Part shown: positions 38,783 through 49,900 of the stretch, piece by piece
Layout of the letters: every line of letters begins with the position of its first letter
Position numbering within the stretch: the first letter of the stretch is position 1
DNA from: Saccharomyces mikatae IFO 1815
Taxonomy: Eukaryota; Ascomycota; Saccharomycetes; Saccharomycetales; Saccharomycetaceae
NCBI RefSeq assembly: GCF_947241705.1
Contig: NC_079265.1
Span: 186,001 to 250,000, forward strand
Length of the DNA: 64,000 nt
Direction: 5' to 3'
Notes under the pieces: model-generated
Seen by the model: only the letters and a program-made list of their open reading frames with translations
Database searches by the model: none
What the model was told of the DNA's origin: nothing
Program-made: the position numbers and the translations under genes

Positions 38783-38872
38783 GATACATAAATAGAAGTG
38801 AGGATGGTAGAAAAAATAACAATTGTTATTTTCTCTATAAATATAACTATCCCCATTTATTTTAAATTCTTA

Positions 38873-38945
38873 TTCCTCGTGGCCCAATGGTCACGGCGTC
38901 TGGCTACGAACCAGGAGATTCCAGGTTCGAGTCCTGGCGGGGAAG
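38873..38945 (+). tRNA. tRNA-Arg, anticodon ACG
   Basis: A 73-nt tRNA without intron. Acceptor TTCCTCG pairs with CGGGGAA (one T:G pair), the anticodon loop CTACGAA carries ACG (read as ICG), the T arm is CCAGG-TTCGAGT-CCTGG, and the discriminator is G. A run of five T follows within a few bases. S. cerevisiae has tR(ACG)J at the same position between MEF2 and GSH1. Confidence 0.97.
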
Positions 38946-39235
38946 AATTTTTGCCACGTAACACTATATGAAAGTGTTAATATAGATTATCTGGTGATTC
39001 AAAAGTCTAAGAGCATTTGTATTAAAAGGCTCTTTGATCTTTATTTTTGCTAAATAACAAACAATAAATAGCACGCTGACATAAATTCGTGCAGAAATGG
39101 CCTTAGAATCACTTGAATTAATATAAACTGAATAACAATAAAAATGAAAGTATAATAGTTGGTCGTCGCTTTTATCAATCCTTGCGTCCCCGAATGGATG
39201 ATATAAATTTCCCTTACTATTAGAGTAAAAGAAAT

Positions 39236-41272
39236 TCAAAACTTACTTTCTATCGATGGTTTATTATTCTTTATATATTCTGCAATTTCAGCTCCTAAAA
39301 AGGACGTTAATTCACCTCTCGAGTCGTCTAAATGGGTAAGTCTATCACACGTAGAAAGCAATTCATAATTAATTAATTTAGAAATTTTTGAATCATGTTT
39401 GTAATCTGGATGTTGCAGTACAAATTCTCTAAAAAATTTTGCTGTTGTTGGTAATTCACCGCTTGCTCTATCAGAAATAAGCTTTAAATAATAATATAAT
39501 CTTTTATGCTGTGTAGAGTGTTGTAATTCTTTCCAATCTTTGGCTACAAATCCTTTCTGACATAGGATCGGCGTGATAAATTGAGGGAAAATACCATTTT
39601 CTGGATTATGAAAGATTTGATTCATAGAATACTCTTCAGTTTCCACGTCAGTATCACCATGGAATGATTTCTTCCAGTGAAATTTTCCCGTCAAAATAGA
39701 GTCTCTCTGATGGGCTGTCTTCATATTCTCCCATACTTTAGACATATGAACATATGCGTTGATATCATCAGAAAACGTCAAAATACTATCGACAATCAAG
39801 TATATGAGCACGGAGTACGCGGCGTTCTCAAAGTCTAATAGTTGGACCTCAAATGGTCTAAATTCAACTCTCCAACCAGGAGAATCCTTTTTATCTGGGG
39901 TTGCTTGTTGGGTAGGAGGCTTGAAACGTAAGGTTTGCCAATTTGTGCTTTGAATGTTTTCAAAATGGTTCGAAGATGTCCTGTTGTCTTGGTTTAATAG
40001 TTCTTCAAATGTAGATACTGGATCTCTAATGTAGAGATGCGCGAAATGTTTAGCCAGATCATAATCAAGAGGCGCTTTATCATTCTCGAGTAACTTTCCT
40101 AGTACTTTCTCATTGACAGGTACATTTGTGTCGTTATAAGTTCTATTAAAGAATCTTGATCCACCCAAGAAAAGATCCACTGAACTATATCTTGATTTGG
40201 GTATTTCAACGACCTTATCTTGAGCGTCTCTCGCGATTCCTCCAAATCCGTTTTTGTTGTATTTGGGCAGTAATGGTTCGACACCCCTTTCCTTCGGAGT
40301 ACGATCATCGACCGCACCAGAAATTACATTCCAACGAACATCTTGGTCAGCTAACCAACCCTTAAAAGCTGGTGCAGCCGCAGAGAAGGCCAGCATTACC
40401 GGTGCGAAATTTACCAATGAGTCGTACAGGTAACGAGCCTTGTTAATATTAGGTGCTTGGAAGGTTACCTGTAAACAAGAACAACCCATTCCAAAACCCA
40501 TAGAATCCATATAAATGAATCCTGGCTTGGAAGCCAATCTGGCCTCTTTGTCTTCCGGTAAAAACCAATCTCGATCATAGATAGAATCATCTGTTTCCGG
40601 AGTAGCTTTATCTTTATACATTGGGACATTCATGCAGACCTTCTCACCACGTCTGGTTCTGATGGATGCTGTCAAGTTGGGAAACCTGACATGCCTATTT
40701 ATGACATCATCCGGTAAGAACAGGGACCTAGAAGCCGCATTTTTATGGTTCCATGGACCCTTGATATTGATGAAGTTGGGACACCCCATTCTAGGAAAGA
40801 CAGTTAGCGTCAAAGGCACCGATCTAGCACCGACATGTACCTTGTTTTTGTTATCTTGTCTCGCATACTCAGACAGCTTGTACTCTGCTATGGCACGTCT
40901 TTGTTGCATGTTCACTTCGACATAACTGCCGACATAATTCAAATAGGGCGAAGCTGGTGTGGCCTCTAACATGTAGCGCCCATATTCGGGGTGAAAGCTC
41001 ACATCATTAGCCTCACAGAGAGGAAGGTCTTCCATGTTAAGCTCAGTAAGAATTTTGTCATGGCAAACGTCGAGCATAGAATTTTTATCCTTGTCATCGA
41101 ATTCCACAACCATGTACTCAAGTTCGTCTCCCCAATAAAGAGGATCGTTGTCTCTTTTACCAGCGGCTTGAAAAATGTACAACAGCTGCTCAATCCCTTC
41201 ATCCCTGATGTGTTCATTATACGTTCTGGACTCAAACCACGGCAAAGGCGTGCCCAAGGCTAACAGTCCCAT
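39236..41272 (-). CDS. GSH1: Glutamate-cysteine ligase
   Basis: Gamma-glutamylcysteine synthetase, the rate-limiting first step of glutathione synthesis; joins glutamate and cysteine using ATP. The 678 residues equal S. cerevisiae Gsh1. Eukaryotic GCL signatures are visible: WGDELEYMVVEFD near 47-59, FHPEYGRYMLEATPASPY near 92-109 (glutamate-binding), MGFGMGCSCLQVTFQAPN near 257-274 (with Cys266 and Cys268), and RVEFRPFEVQLLDFENAAY near 464-482. The start MGLLALGTPLPWFE is conserved in the family. The promoter carries Met31/32-, Cbf1- and Yap1-type sites within 37 bp, fitting control by sulfur limitation and oxidative stress. It is divergent from LSB6. Confidence 0.98.
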   Translation of the reverse strand: MGLLALGTPLPWFESRTYNEHIRDEGIEQLLYIFQAAGKRDNDPLYWGDELEYMVVEFDDKDKNSMLDVCHDKILTELNMEDLPLCEANDVSFHPEYGRYMLEATPASPYLNYVGSYVEVNMQQRRAIAEYKLSEYARQDNKNKVHVGARSVPLTLTVFPRMGCPNFINIKGPWNHKNAASRSLFLPDDVINRHVRFPNLTASIRTRRGEKVCMNVPMYKDKATPETDDSIYDRDWFLPEDKEARLASKPGFIYMDSMGFGMGCSCLQVTFQAPNINKARYLYDSLVNFAPVMLAFSAAAPAFKGWLADQDVRWNVISGAVDDRTPKERGVEPLLPKYNKNGFGGIARDAQDKVVEIPKSRYSSVDLFLGGSRFFNRTYNDTNVPVNEKVLGKLLENDKAPLDYDLAKHFAHLYIRDPVSTFEELLNQDNRTSSNHFENIQSTNWQTLRFKPPTQQATPDKKDSPGWRVEFRPFEVQLLDFENAAYSVLIYLIVDSILTFSDDINAYVHMSKVWENMKTAHQRDSILTGKFHWKKSFHGDTDVETEEYSMNQIFHNPENGIFPQFITPILCQKGFVAKDWKELQHSTQHKRLYYYLKLISDRASGELPTTAKFFREFVLQHPDYKHDSKISKLINYELLSTCDRLTHLDDSRGELTSFLGAEIAEYIKNNKPSIESKF

Positions 41273-42180
41273 CTTCTTCTTCTAAGTTTGTATTTTTAAT
41301 CCCGCAAACCAGCCTTATACCTTAACAAGAGAAGATAAACTCTGAAATTTAGCCTTAAACTATTTAATCAATTTTTTTCTGTTTCTTACAAGTGATTCGA
41401 GAACAGGTGGAAAAAGCCAACAACTCCAGCGCAACGTTTTGATATAACCGTCCGCTGAAGGGTCAAGAGGCAAGAACGAGCTTTAACGCTCAGCAAGCCG
41501 CCGTTTATAAACAAGAAACATGCCCATTGTCAAGGGAGGCACAGGGCATGTCATTTAGCAAAATGCAGGTTTTTCTGCGAATGAAAAATGGAAAAAGGAT
41601 TGTAGTAAAGTCGGCTCACTGAAAAACCGGGGAGGACGAGAAGGTATCCAGCCACAGTTGCAGTCACGTGCGCGCGATGCTGACTAATAGCAATCATTAT
41701 TGGGCAAAGGAGTTTTTAGTATGGTTTAACAAGCATCAATTGCGCTTGCGTTTCGATAAGTGGATTTGAAGAGGGTTGTTGAAGGAGTTTAGCTGTGGCT
41801 ATGAAAGAACAGCAACAAGGAGGGAAGGTGCCACTGTGTGTTATATTGGCAGAAAGCTTACAAGCATATGTCAAACTACTCTAATATAACTATGAGGGTA
41901 CCTACGTAGTGGCAAAACTGTGCTTCGAAATCACACAAACATAAATATAAGCTCTTTTGTCGATCAGAATCTTGTCATACTGTGAAGCAACCTTGATTAC
42001 TACACAAAGTTTTTTTCTGATCGTCATTACTATCCCTCGCATTGATTTCCCTTTTGACCGATAAAATCCCTAGGATTTCTTAGATTAGACAAAAGAGGTG
42101 ATTAAAGAGAACCCTGTAAAAGTTCATGTGTAGGATTAGATAGAGAGTATAGTAGAAGCGTATAAGAACCTGGCTGAAGT
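41273..42180. other. Divergent intergenic region between GSH1 and LSB6
   Basis: 908 bp. The GSH1 side holds the regulatory module at 41651-41687. The LSB6 side has a TATA-like ATAAATATAA near 41941. No RNA gene, repeat or convincing small frame is seen. Confidence 0.6.
41651..41687 (-). promoter_or_regulatory. GSH1 control module: Met31/32, Cbf1 and Yap1 sites
   Basis: Three sites sit within 37 bp, about 380-415 bp before the GSH1 start. GCCACAGTTG at 41651-41660 is the complement of CAACTGTGGC, close to the Met31/Met32 site. GTCACGTG at 41663-41670 is a full Cbf1 site. GCTGACTAA at 41679-41687 is the complement of TTAGTCAGC, the Yap1 element known from yeast GSH1. Met4 is recruited through Cbf1 and Met31/32, so sulfur and oxidative-stress control meet here. 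Confidence 0.75.
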
Positions 42181-44004
42181 ATGAGTGACGAAGCATACCA
42201 GCATGACCGTACTCTAAATGGCCACCAAACGGTGGCAGTAAACAGCTACGATTGGTTGCAATACCGTGATGAGCAAGATCATTATGAAAACAAGAACCCG
42301 ATAACGCACGCGTCTCCAGGGGTCAGTTTGAATACTCACAACTCAGAAATACCGGGAGACCCTCAATCTTTCAGTCCGTCCTCTCGACTTCTGGCTAATG
42401 TGCTGCCCGAGAGCTTGCGACCTGGTCAAGCTTCAGAGTGTAATCCTCCCGTTGGATTTCTTCGCAATGCAGAAGACAAAACCTCAGGACAGGAGGACGA
42501 CGGAAGTCGTTACGAGATCCAATATTCAGTATTTCGTTCTTTGCATGCGTATCCAACCAAGGACATGGCGTATGAGCAACTCCGAAGAAAAGAAGAACAG
42601 GTGGAGAGAGACAACTTCGAACATTTAGTCTCTGACTGCATTGAGGCCATGGAGACTTGTGGACGCGAATTGGAGAGGATCCAAGCTGGCTCAAGTGGAT
42701 CATATTTTGTGTATGGAACACCGGCCCACGAAAACGTACCGGTAGGTGTCTTCAAACCCAAGGATGAGGAACCATATGGTCCGTTTTCTCCAAAATGGAC
42801 TAAATGGGCTCACCGTACATTTTTCCCATGCTTGTTTGGCAGAAGTTGTTTAATACCGAATCTCGGGTACATCTGTGAAAGTGCGGCTAGTTTGTTGGAT
42901 AGGCGACTCGAAACGCACCTGGTGCCCTATACAGATACTGCATCTATAGAGTCTTTTAATTTTTACGATAATAGAAAAAAATGGGTACTAGGATACAATC
43001 TGCAAAAGAAGAAACAGAAGAAATTGGGTTCATTCCAACTTTTTCTAAAAGACTACATAAACGCAGATGAGTTCTTTCACAAATACCCATTACCGGGAAT
43101 GTATTCGGATGTCAAACATTCGTTTCATAATAAGAAATCTGGCGAAGATAGCAATCACAAGCCAGAGGTAACTAGAAGTTTTATGGAAGACATAGAGCCG
43201 CCAAAGCAAATAAACTCATCCCCGATTTCGACTGAATCCGAAGAAAATATGGAATTTGAGTGGACAGAAACCACTTTAAATCAGTTCAGATTAGAGCTAG
43301 AGAAACTGATCATTCTGGATTATGTAATGAGAAACACAGATAGAGGCCTAGACAATTGGATGGTGAAACCAATCAAACTTCCAAACAACAAGTGGAAGCT
43401 TAAGTTAGCCGCCATCGATAATGGTTTGTCTTTCCCCTGGAAGCATCCCGATGAGTGGCGTTTATACCCATACGGCTGGTTATATCTGCCTTTGCAACTA
43501 CTGGCCAAACCATTTTCTGAGCAAATACGATCTCACTTTCTACCGATATTGACAAGCACTAATTGGTGGGAAGAGTCGTACCAAGAATTCTTGGCACTAT
43601 TTAGCAGAGACCAAGATTTTAGCGTCCGTATGTGGAAAAAGCAATGGGCAGTATTGAAGGGGCAAGCGTTCAATGTTGTCGAAACTTTGAAAGACCCCCG
43701 ACAAGGCCCATTAGAGCTAGTTAGAAGAACAAGATGCCAGGTAATAGATGAGAAGATGCAAGTTCCCTGTTGCCCACCACCCGTCTCTATTTTCAGAAAC
43801 GCCATAGACGAACCTATTGGATCATACTCCACTTCACCAATGATACTTCCCAGCACACCAAGTACGATTCCTTTCCATGTGCATGTCCAAAATGATAGTA
43901 ATCCTGTATACTATGATTCCACTCTTCATCCGTTCGCTAACAAAACAGTGATAGCAGAGCGGTTACAAATAATTAATTCTACCCCAGTATTCACTTGGTG
44001 TTAA
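42181..44004 (+). CDS. LSB6: Lsb6, type II phosphatidylinositol 4-kinase
   Basis: Type II PI 4-kinase at the plasma and vacuolar membranes; also binds Las17 and affects endosome motility. The 607 residues equal S. cerevisiae Lsb6. The kinase shows the family motifs: nucleotide loop GSSGSYFV at about 170-177, FKPKDEEPYGPFSPKWTKW from 191 with the ATP-binding Lys, a Cys-rich palmitoylation-like segment FFPCLFGRSCLIP at about 214-226, the catalytic MRNTDRGLDNWMVK near 380-395, and the metal-binding AAIDNGLSFPWKHPDEW near 412. The N-terminal 110 residues are polar and variable. A large insert between about 300 and 360 is typical of the yeast enzyme. Confidence 0.97.
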   Translation: MSDEAYQHDRTLNGHQTVAVNSYDWLQYRDEQDHYENKNPITHASPGVSLNTHNSEIPGDPQSFSPSSRLLANVLPESLRPGQASECNPPVGFLRNAEDKTSGQEDDGSRYEIQYSVFRSLHAYPTKDMAYEQLRRKEEQVERDNFEHLVSDCIEAMETCGRELERIQAGSSGSYFVYGTPAHENVPVGVFKPKDEEPYGPFSPKWTKWAHRTFFPCLFGRSCLIPNLGYICESAASLLDRRLETHLVPYTDTASIESFNFYDNRKKWVLGYNLQKKKQKKLGSFQLFLKDYINADEFFHKYPLPGMYSDVKHSFHNKKSGEDSNHKPEVTRSFMEDIEPPKQINSSPISTESEENMEFEWTETTLNQFRLELEKLIILDYVMRNTDRGLDNWMVKPIKLPNNKWKLKLAAIDNGLSFPWKHPDEWRLYPYGWLYLPLQLLAKPFSEQIRSHFLPILTSTNWWEESYQEFLALFSRDQDFSVRMWKKQWAVLKGQAFNVVETLKDPRQGPLELVRRTRCQVIDEKMQVPCCPPPVSIFRNAIDEPIGSYSTSPMILPSTPSTIPFHVHVQNDSNPVYYDSTLHPFANKTVIAERLQIINSTPVFTWC

Positions 44005-44315
44005 TTTTCGGAGAATAATTCACCCAATATCCCGAATGATAACGCATCTTTACTTCAGTATGTAAGATATAAGTACTTTCAAATAAGAGTCTTTTTGTAA
44101 TGTTGGAGATTATTTTGTATGGGCTTGAAAAATCGGAACCAAATTGAACTTTGCGGATTCCCAGTAAAAATAGCTTTTGAACAATTTAGGAAAAGTGACC
44201 AAGGCTCGAAAGAAATAGATAACTATAACAATTCATCACCTCGGTCTCGTTCGTTTGAAGAGTGAATACCTTTTTAAGTGGTTAGTGAAAAGAACAGGTT
44301 ACATCTGCCCCTCTC
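44005..44315. other. Intergenic region between LSB6 and CHS6
   Basis: 311 bp with the LSB6 3' end and the CHS6 promoter. Nothing beyond A+T-rich sequence is recognised. Confidence 0.6.
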
Positions 44316-46556
44316 ATGAATTTGTTTTGGCCATCTGAAACACAAAAGCCAAATGAAGCACCTGATGGCTACTATACATCCGAAGACTTACCTTCAGCAA
44401 ATAAAGCTGGTCAATTCCTTAATCAAAACATATTTCATAGCTGTCCACGAATTTTGGAAAAGAAGTTTGGTGAGTGTCTGCATAACAGAACACATTTAAT
44501 CAAGGATCTCATTTGTTCTGGTAATGCTGGATTGGGTCCCATTGAGATAGTTCACATGTCTTATTCGAACAAACATGACAAAGAAGAATTTGGTGAATAT
44601 TTCTATGTTACAGGAGTTGAAGTTTCCAGTCCTTCAGTACCCGTAGAGTTCCTTAAAGCGTTAAGATCCAATCAACGAATTTCCAAAAATATATCGAATG
44701 ACATCATATCCACTTACTGCTGTTTTAATTTTTTCAGTAACTTGGACATTCGTATTAGATATGATGCTGATGGTACTTTCCAGACGATGGCAATTGACTG
44801 TAACAAGGAAACTACCGATCTGACCATGACAGACAAAATGTGGAAAGAAACGTTTGTAAGCTCCGTCATTAGAGCAATTATTACAAACACTAATCCAGAG
44901 TTAAAACCACCCGGCTTATTAGAATGCCCATTTTATGTTGCAAAAGATACCGTATCTACTTGTAAGATGATTATAAAATTACTATGCCAGTTCTTACCAA
45001 GGTCACTGGACTGCGGATGGGACTCCACCAAAAGTATGCAAAGTACCATTGTCAATAACTATTTAATGTATAGTTTAAGAAGTTTTATTGCAATCACACC
45101 GGGACTAGTAGATTTTACCGTGGACTATCTAAAGGAGCTTACCAAGAATGATCCAATCCACAATTTATATTATAAGATGGCTATGATTATAGTTTTAGAT
45201 CACACACAAACAAAGGAGCTGGAAATGATAACCGTTTTAAATAAGACATTAGACCCGCTTTTATCATTGCTAAATGGTTTACCGTCTCGCAATTCTGATT
45301 CGGCACAGCTAATGAATTGCATTAGTGACCTATTGAACATCCAAGCAAGATTTCTGTTGAACAGAGAAGATTACGAACTAGCATCAGACGTCTCTAATAC
45401 TTCAACTCAACTAGCTTTGGATTGTTTTGAATCTTGGTACAACTTAGCTAAGTGTCACATCAAAAAAGAGGAGTACGGTAAAGCTCTCTTTGCAATAAAT
45501 TCTATGCCTCACTTGCGGAAGTCAGATAAGTTTCTGGATACAGCGTATAGTAAATTTCTCGCCTCAAACTATTATAAAAAACCATTGAATGGCAGTCGCC
45601 CACATTTTGATTTAACTTCAACTGAATTTACCAACCTATGCGGAACATTGAGAAACTGGAAAGAGGACGAACTAAAACAGCAAACTTTTGGCAGAATTGC
45701 AATGATAAATGAAACAAAAGTGGGCTATATAAAAGAAATTTGGGATGATATTGCAGTAAAACTGGGTCCTATCTGTGGTCCACAATCCGTGAATTTGATT
45801 AACTACGTTTCACCTCAAGAAGTAAAGAATATCAAGAACATAAATTTAATAGCAAGGAACACGATTGGCAAACAGTTAGGATGGTTTAGTGGTAGAATAT
45901 ATGAATTATTAATGGAGATTGTAAACAAGATTGGTTGGAATGGGCTACTAAACATTCGAACAGAAGCTTTCATGATGGAAACTGAATTTCATCAAAATTC
46001 TATCAATGTTACCGATGAAAACGGTCACATACCAATGGAAACCCGGAAGAAACGGTTTTGTGAGAGTTGGCTAGATGATTTATTTTTAGATCTGTACGAA
46101 GACCTGAAATTGAGCAAGATTAGCTTAAATAACAAGGATGAAAAACATAGCGGATTAGAGTGGGAACTTTTGGGCTTGACCATGCTGCGTACCTGGCATT
46201 GGGAAGATGCTGTAGCCTGTCTAAGAACAAGCATTGTAGCCCGATTCGACCCTGTCAGTTGCCAGCACCTGCTAAACGTATACCTAAAGCCACCAGATAA
46301 CCTTCAAGAAGTTACACTACTGGACACGGATACCACGATAAGCTTACTAGTCAAGAAAATATCATATGATTGTAGGTATTATAATTATTGCCAAATTTTT
46401 AACCTGCAGCTGCTAGGAAAACTATGCAATGAGCTGGGTATGCATGTACTGCGCAATAAGATAGTTGTTCAACCCTCCGTAGGGGATGAAATTATGATCA
46501 TGATTGATACCATGCTCGCGTGGATAGGCGATCTACGTCACGCAAAACAATCTTGA
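44316..46556 (+). CDS. CHS6: Chs6, exomer cargo adaptor (ChAP family)
   Basis: Arf1- and Chs5-binding protein of the exomer coat that carries chitin synthase III (Chs3) from the trans-Golgi network to the cell surface. The 746 residues equal S. cerevisiae Chs6; its closest paralogue, Bch2, is longer (765). It starts MNLFWPSETQKPNEAPDGYY, near the ChAP consensus. The central part (about 330-420) has TPR-like helices (DCFESWYNLAKCHIKKEEYGKALFAINSM), and the C-terminal part repeats the pattern (WELLGLTMLRTWHWEDAVACL). No membrane segment is present, as expected of a peripheral coat protein. The call of Chs6 rather than Bch2 relies on synteny and length. Confidence 0.95.
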   Translation: MNLFWPSETQKPNEAPDGYYTSEDLPSANKAGQFLNQNIFHSCPRILEKKFGECLHNRTHLIKDLICSGNAGLGPIEIVHMSYSNKHDKEEFGEYFYVTGVEVSSPSVPVEFLKALRSNQRISKNISNDIISTYCCFNFFSNLDIRIRYDADGTFQTMAIDCNKETTDLTMTDKMWKETFVSSVIRAIITNTNPELKPPGLLECPFYVAKDTVSTCKMIIKLLCQFLPRSLDCGWDSTKSMQSTIVNNYLMYSLRSFIAITPGLVDFTVDYLKELTKNDPIHNLYYKMAMIIVLDHTQTKELEMITVLNKTLDPLLSLLNGLPSRNSDSAQLMNCISDLLNIQARFLLNREDYELASDVSNTSTQLALDCFESWYNLAKCHIKKEEYGKALFAINSMPHLRKSDKFLDTAYSKFLASNYYKKPLNGSRPHFDLTSTEFTNLCGTLRNWKEDELKQQTFGRIAMINETKVGYIKEIWDDIAVKLGPICGPQSVNLINYVSPQEVKNIKNINLIARNTIGKQLGWFSGRIYELLMEIVNKIGWNGLLNIRTEAFMMETEFHQNSINVTDENGHIPMETRKKRFCESWLDDLFLDLYEDLKLSKISLNNKDEKHSGLEWELLGLTMLRTWHWEDAVACLRTSIVARFDPVSCQHLLNVYLKPPDNLQEVTLLDTDTTISLLVKKISYDCRYYNYCQIFNLQLLGKLCNELGMHVLRNKIVVQPSVGDEIMIMIDTMLAWIGDLRHAKQS

Positions 46557-46980
46557 TGAATAGAAAGCTACTAATCTTATCATTTAACTGCAATCATTAA
46601 ATGAAACAAAAGTGAGGGTAACCGTTTTTATTACGTTTACCGTTTTGAATTAGGAAAGAAAATTTTTTTTGCGAGGGATTGACGGCTAACACCAAAACAC
46701 TCCGAAGTGGATGAGAAAGGCTTGGGCATCGCTCGAACTCATCGAACGGAACTATTTTGGTTCAAATTCTCACCAAATTCGGTTGATAAGGGTGGTTTAA
46801 CTAGAGCGATCAAGAAAGGGTCATCAAGACATACTTCATCAAAGATTTTTAAATATCCTTAGCCGGAGATAATATATTCTAATTTTAGTTGATTAAAGAT
46901 TTCCAAGAAGTTTATTTTAGTTAATTTTTAAGAATAGTGGCATTTTATCGTTCTGCCCATTTGTTAGTTAGGAAAAGAAT
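46557..46980. other. Intergenic region between CHS6 and SAP185
   Basis: 424 bp with the CHS6 3' end and the SAP185 promoter. It includes a T7 run at 46664-46670 and A+T-rich sequence near the SAP185 start. No RNA gene or repeat is seen. Confidence 0.6.
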
Positions 46981-49900
46981 ATGTCGGGGTCTTTTTGGAA
47001 GTTCGGACAAGACTTTAGTTCACAATCTTCCTTATCTAAATTGCTGAATAGAGCTTTCATTAAGATTGATGATGAGCATATAACTGCGGAAACAAAGGGA
47101 AAAACTGACACTAGTAGCACAGACGAAAGTTTGGAAAGCGCTTCTTTCAGATCAGCAGATGAGGATGAAGGGGATCGTGAGCTGCCCAACACGGAAGAAG
47201 AATACGAAGCTTATAAACCAAATCTGTACCTTTTAGATGAACTCTTAGATGATGAAGAGTTATATACAGAACTAATGTGCTCAAACTTCAAACTGCTAGT
47301 ATACTTAAAATATCCTGAAGTTTTGTCCAGGTTGATAGATTACGTCAGAAATAATACTATACTTGACTCCGGTATCGATAGATTTATTTCAGAAGGCAAT
47401 AATTTAGTACATGTTCAAGACAAGGACATAACAGAGGATCTTGAAAATGATAAAAAAGGAGCAAAAAGTACTAATGGCAATTTTGAAAATAAAGATGAAA
47501 TTCATAGTGACAAAGAAGAGGAAATAGAAAGTGAGGAAAAGGATAGTGCGTCTGAGGATACGAGGGTAACTCTACCTCATGAAATAGAGGAGCACGATGA
47601 TATTCGAAGAGCCAGAATAGCGGCCGAAATACTATCCGCCGACGTGTGGCCTATATCGTCTGCTTTGATTGAAAATGAGGTACTCCTGACAAAGCTATGG
47701 TCAATCCTTAACCATCCTTCTCCATTGTCAATAGAAGCGTCGACATACTTTATGAAAATAAATGAACGTCTTTTGGATATGAATATGGATGGAATTATCG
47801 AATTCATACTAAAAAAAAAACACATTGTTGACGATTTTTTGGCACATATAGACAATCCGCCCTTAATGGATTTTCTTTTGAAAGTAATATCGACAGATAA
47901 ACCAGAAATATCAAACGGAGTGGTCAAACTGTTTAAGAGACAGAACTTGGTTCCTAAGTTAATTCATTTGCTTGATCCTATGTTTGATTCTTCCACGCAA
48001 TCTGCAGCGGGCGATTTTCTAAAGGCTCTTGTCACCATTAGCGGTAACTGTCCTAATGAAATCGCTTCTAGCATTGGGCCTAATGAATTAACAAGACAAT
48101 TAGTTTCTCCTGATATGATGGAACAACTTATGGATATAATGCTCAAGGGAGGCACATCACTGAATAATGGTGTTGGGATTATCATTGAATTGATAAGGAA
48201 AAACAACTCTGATTATGATGCTATACAGACGAATTACACTACTATCAAATCCCATCCTCCGACTGATAGAGACCCAATTTATTTGGGCTATTTGGTTAAA
48301 ATGTTTTCAGAACGTATGCCCGAATTTAACAAAATACTAACTGAAAAGAAAATTCCGCTTTTGCGAACATCCTATGGAACGATTGAACCTTTGGGGTTCG
48401 AGAGGTTCAAAATTTGCGAACTTATTGCAGAACTATTACACTGCTCCAACATGACTTTATTGAATGAACCGAGTGGTTATAGTATTGTAAGAGAGCGTGA
48501 TGTTGAAAGAGAGAGGATTTTCAATGTGGAAAATAACGTGAATTCCAACGACTATAGTGAATTCAAAGAAAAAGAGAATGAGAATGAGACTAATCTTGAT
48601 GAAGAGGAAGAAGATACGAATCGTGTAGAATCCGCTGATACTTCGATAGATGGGGAAGAAGTTATTGATAAACTAAACTCTCTACAAATAGAGACCAATA
48701 AAGGTAACCAGAAATTGAACGATGAAGAGAAAGATGGTGCAATGCTTAACTTTAACAGTGGCGATCCAGAAGACGAAGGAAATGAAAATCCGTTTGAACC
48801 TCAATATTCAGACGTCATTCTAGATTCTTCTGATATGGAAAAGAAATTTCGAGTCTCCCCAAACATTGGCGATCAGCTGAAAATTGCTTTGCAGGATACT
48901 AGGGTGATTGATACTATGCTGGAGATGTTTTTCCACTTCCAGTGGAATAATTTTCTTCATAACGTAGTCTACGATGTTGTTCAACAAATTTTCAATGGTC
49001 CACTGAAAGTAGGTTATAATAGATTCCTTTTAAGCGATCTCTTAACCAACATACGTTTGACAGATATGATTATCAACGGAAATAAAGAATGTATTAAATA
49101 TGAAGAGGCACATAACTCAAGGCTTGGATATATGGGCCACCTAACTCTAATTGCTGAAGAAGTCACCAAGTTTACTGCATACATCGAAGAGATGAATATT
49201 AGCTTTGAGAACACTGAAGTAATGAGCTCTTTCTTTGAGAACAAATGGATTAAATATACCGAGGATGTTTTAGAGGATTTAAAGGAAAAATACAATGCCA
49301 TATTAGGTGACGTCGCCGAAGATGGAGAAATATTGGAAGATGAAGAAGATGACGCTCTATACGAGAAGGGAAAGCATTCTGTAAGCACCGTCGATGACTA
49401 TATTAATGATATAATGCAAATGGACAACGTACGAAACCAAGGAGACGATGACCAAGGAGAAGAATATGCTAGCTTTGATGAAGATGAACCTCAAAGCTAT
49501 TGTAATGATACGTCTATCAAAAGGAAAGAATCTGACCCATCCAATGATGGAAGTGAACAAGCGCAGTTATATTACGAATACGTCAGTGAAGATGGTACGA
49601 GAACGAGGCTAAACTTCGATCCTGTCCCTGATTCCACCAAAAAAGCTCTAGATGAAGCAGATAGTAATGATAAAATACCCTTGAAACTCAAACGAAGTTT
49701 TACGGATGCATGCAAATCCGAAATAATACCGAGTGGTACTGTTCATGCTGAAGAAGAAAGTGTATTTCAACTAAGCACGGAACTTAGCGACGGCTGGGAG
49801 TCATCACCACTAAATTCTGTACCTAAAAGAGCTTCTCCATCCAAAAATGGTGTAGACTCACCTATATTTCAACATCAATTCGAGCTCAATAGTCCAATTG

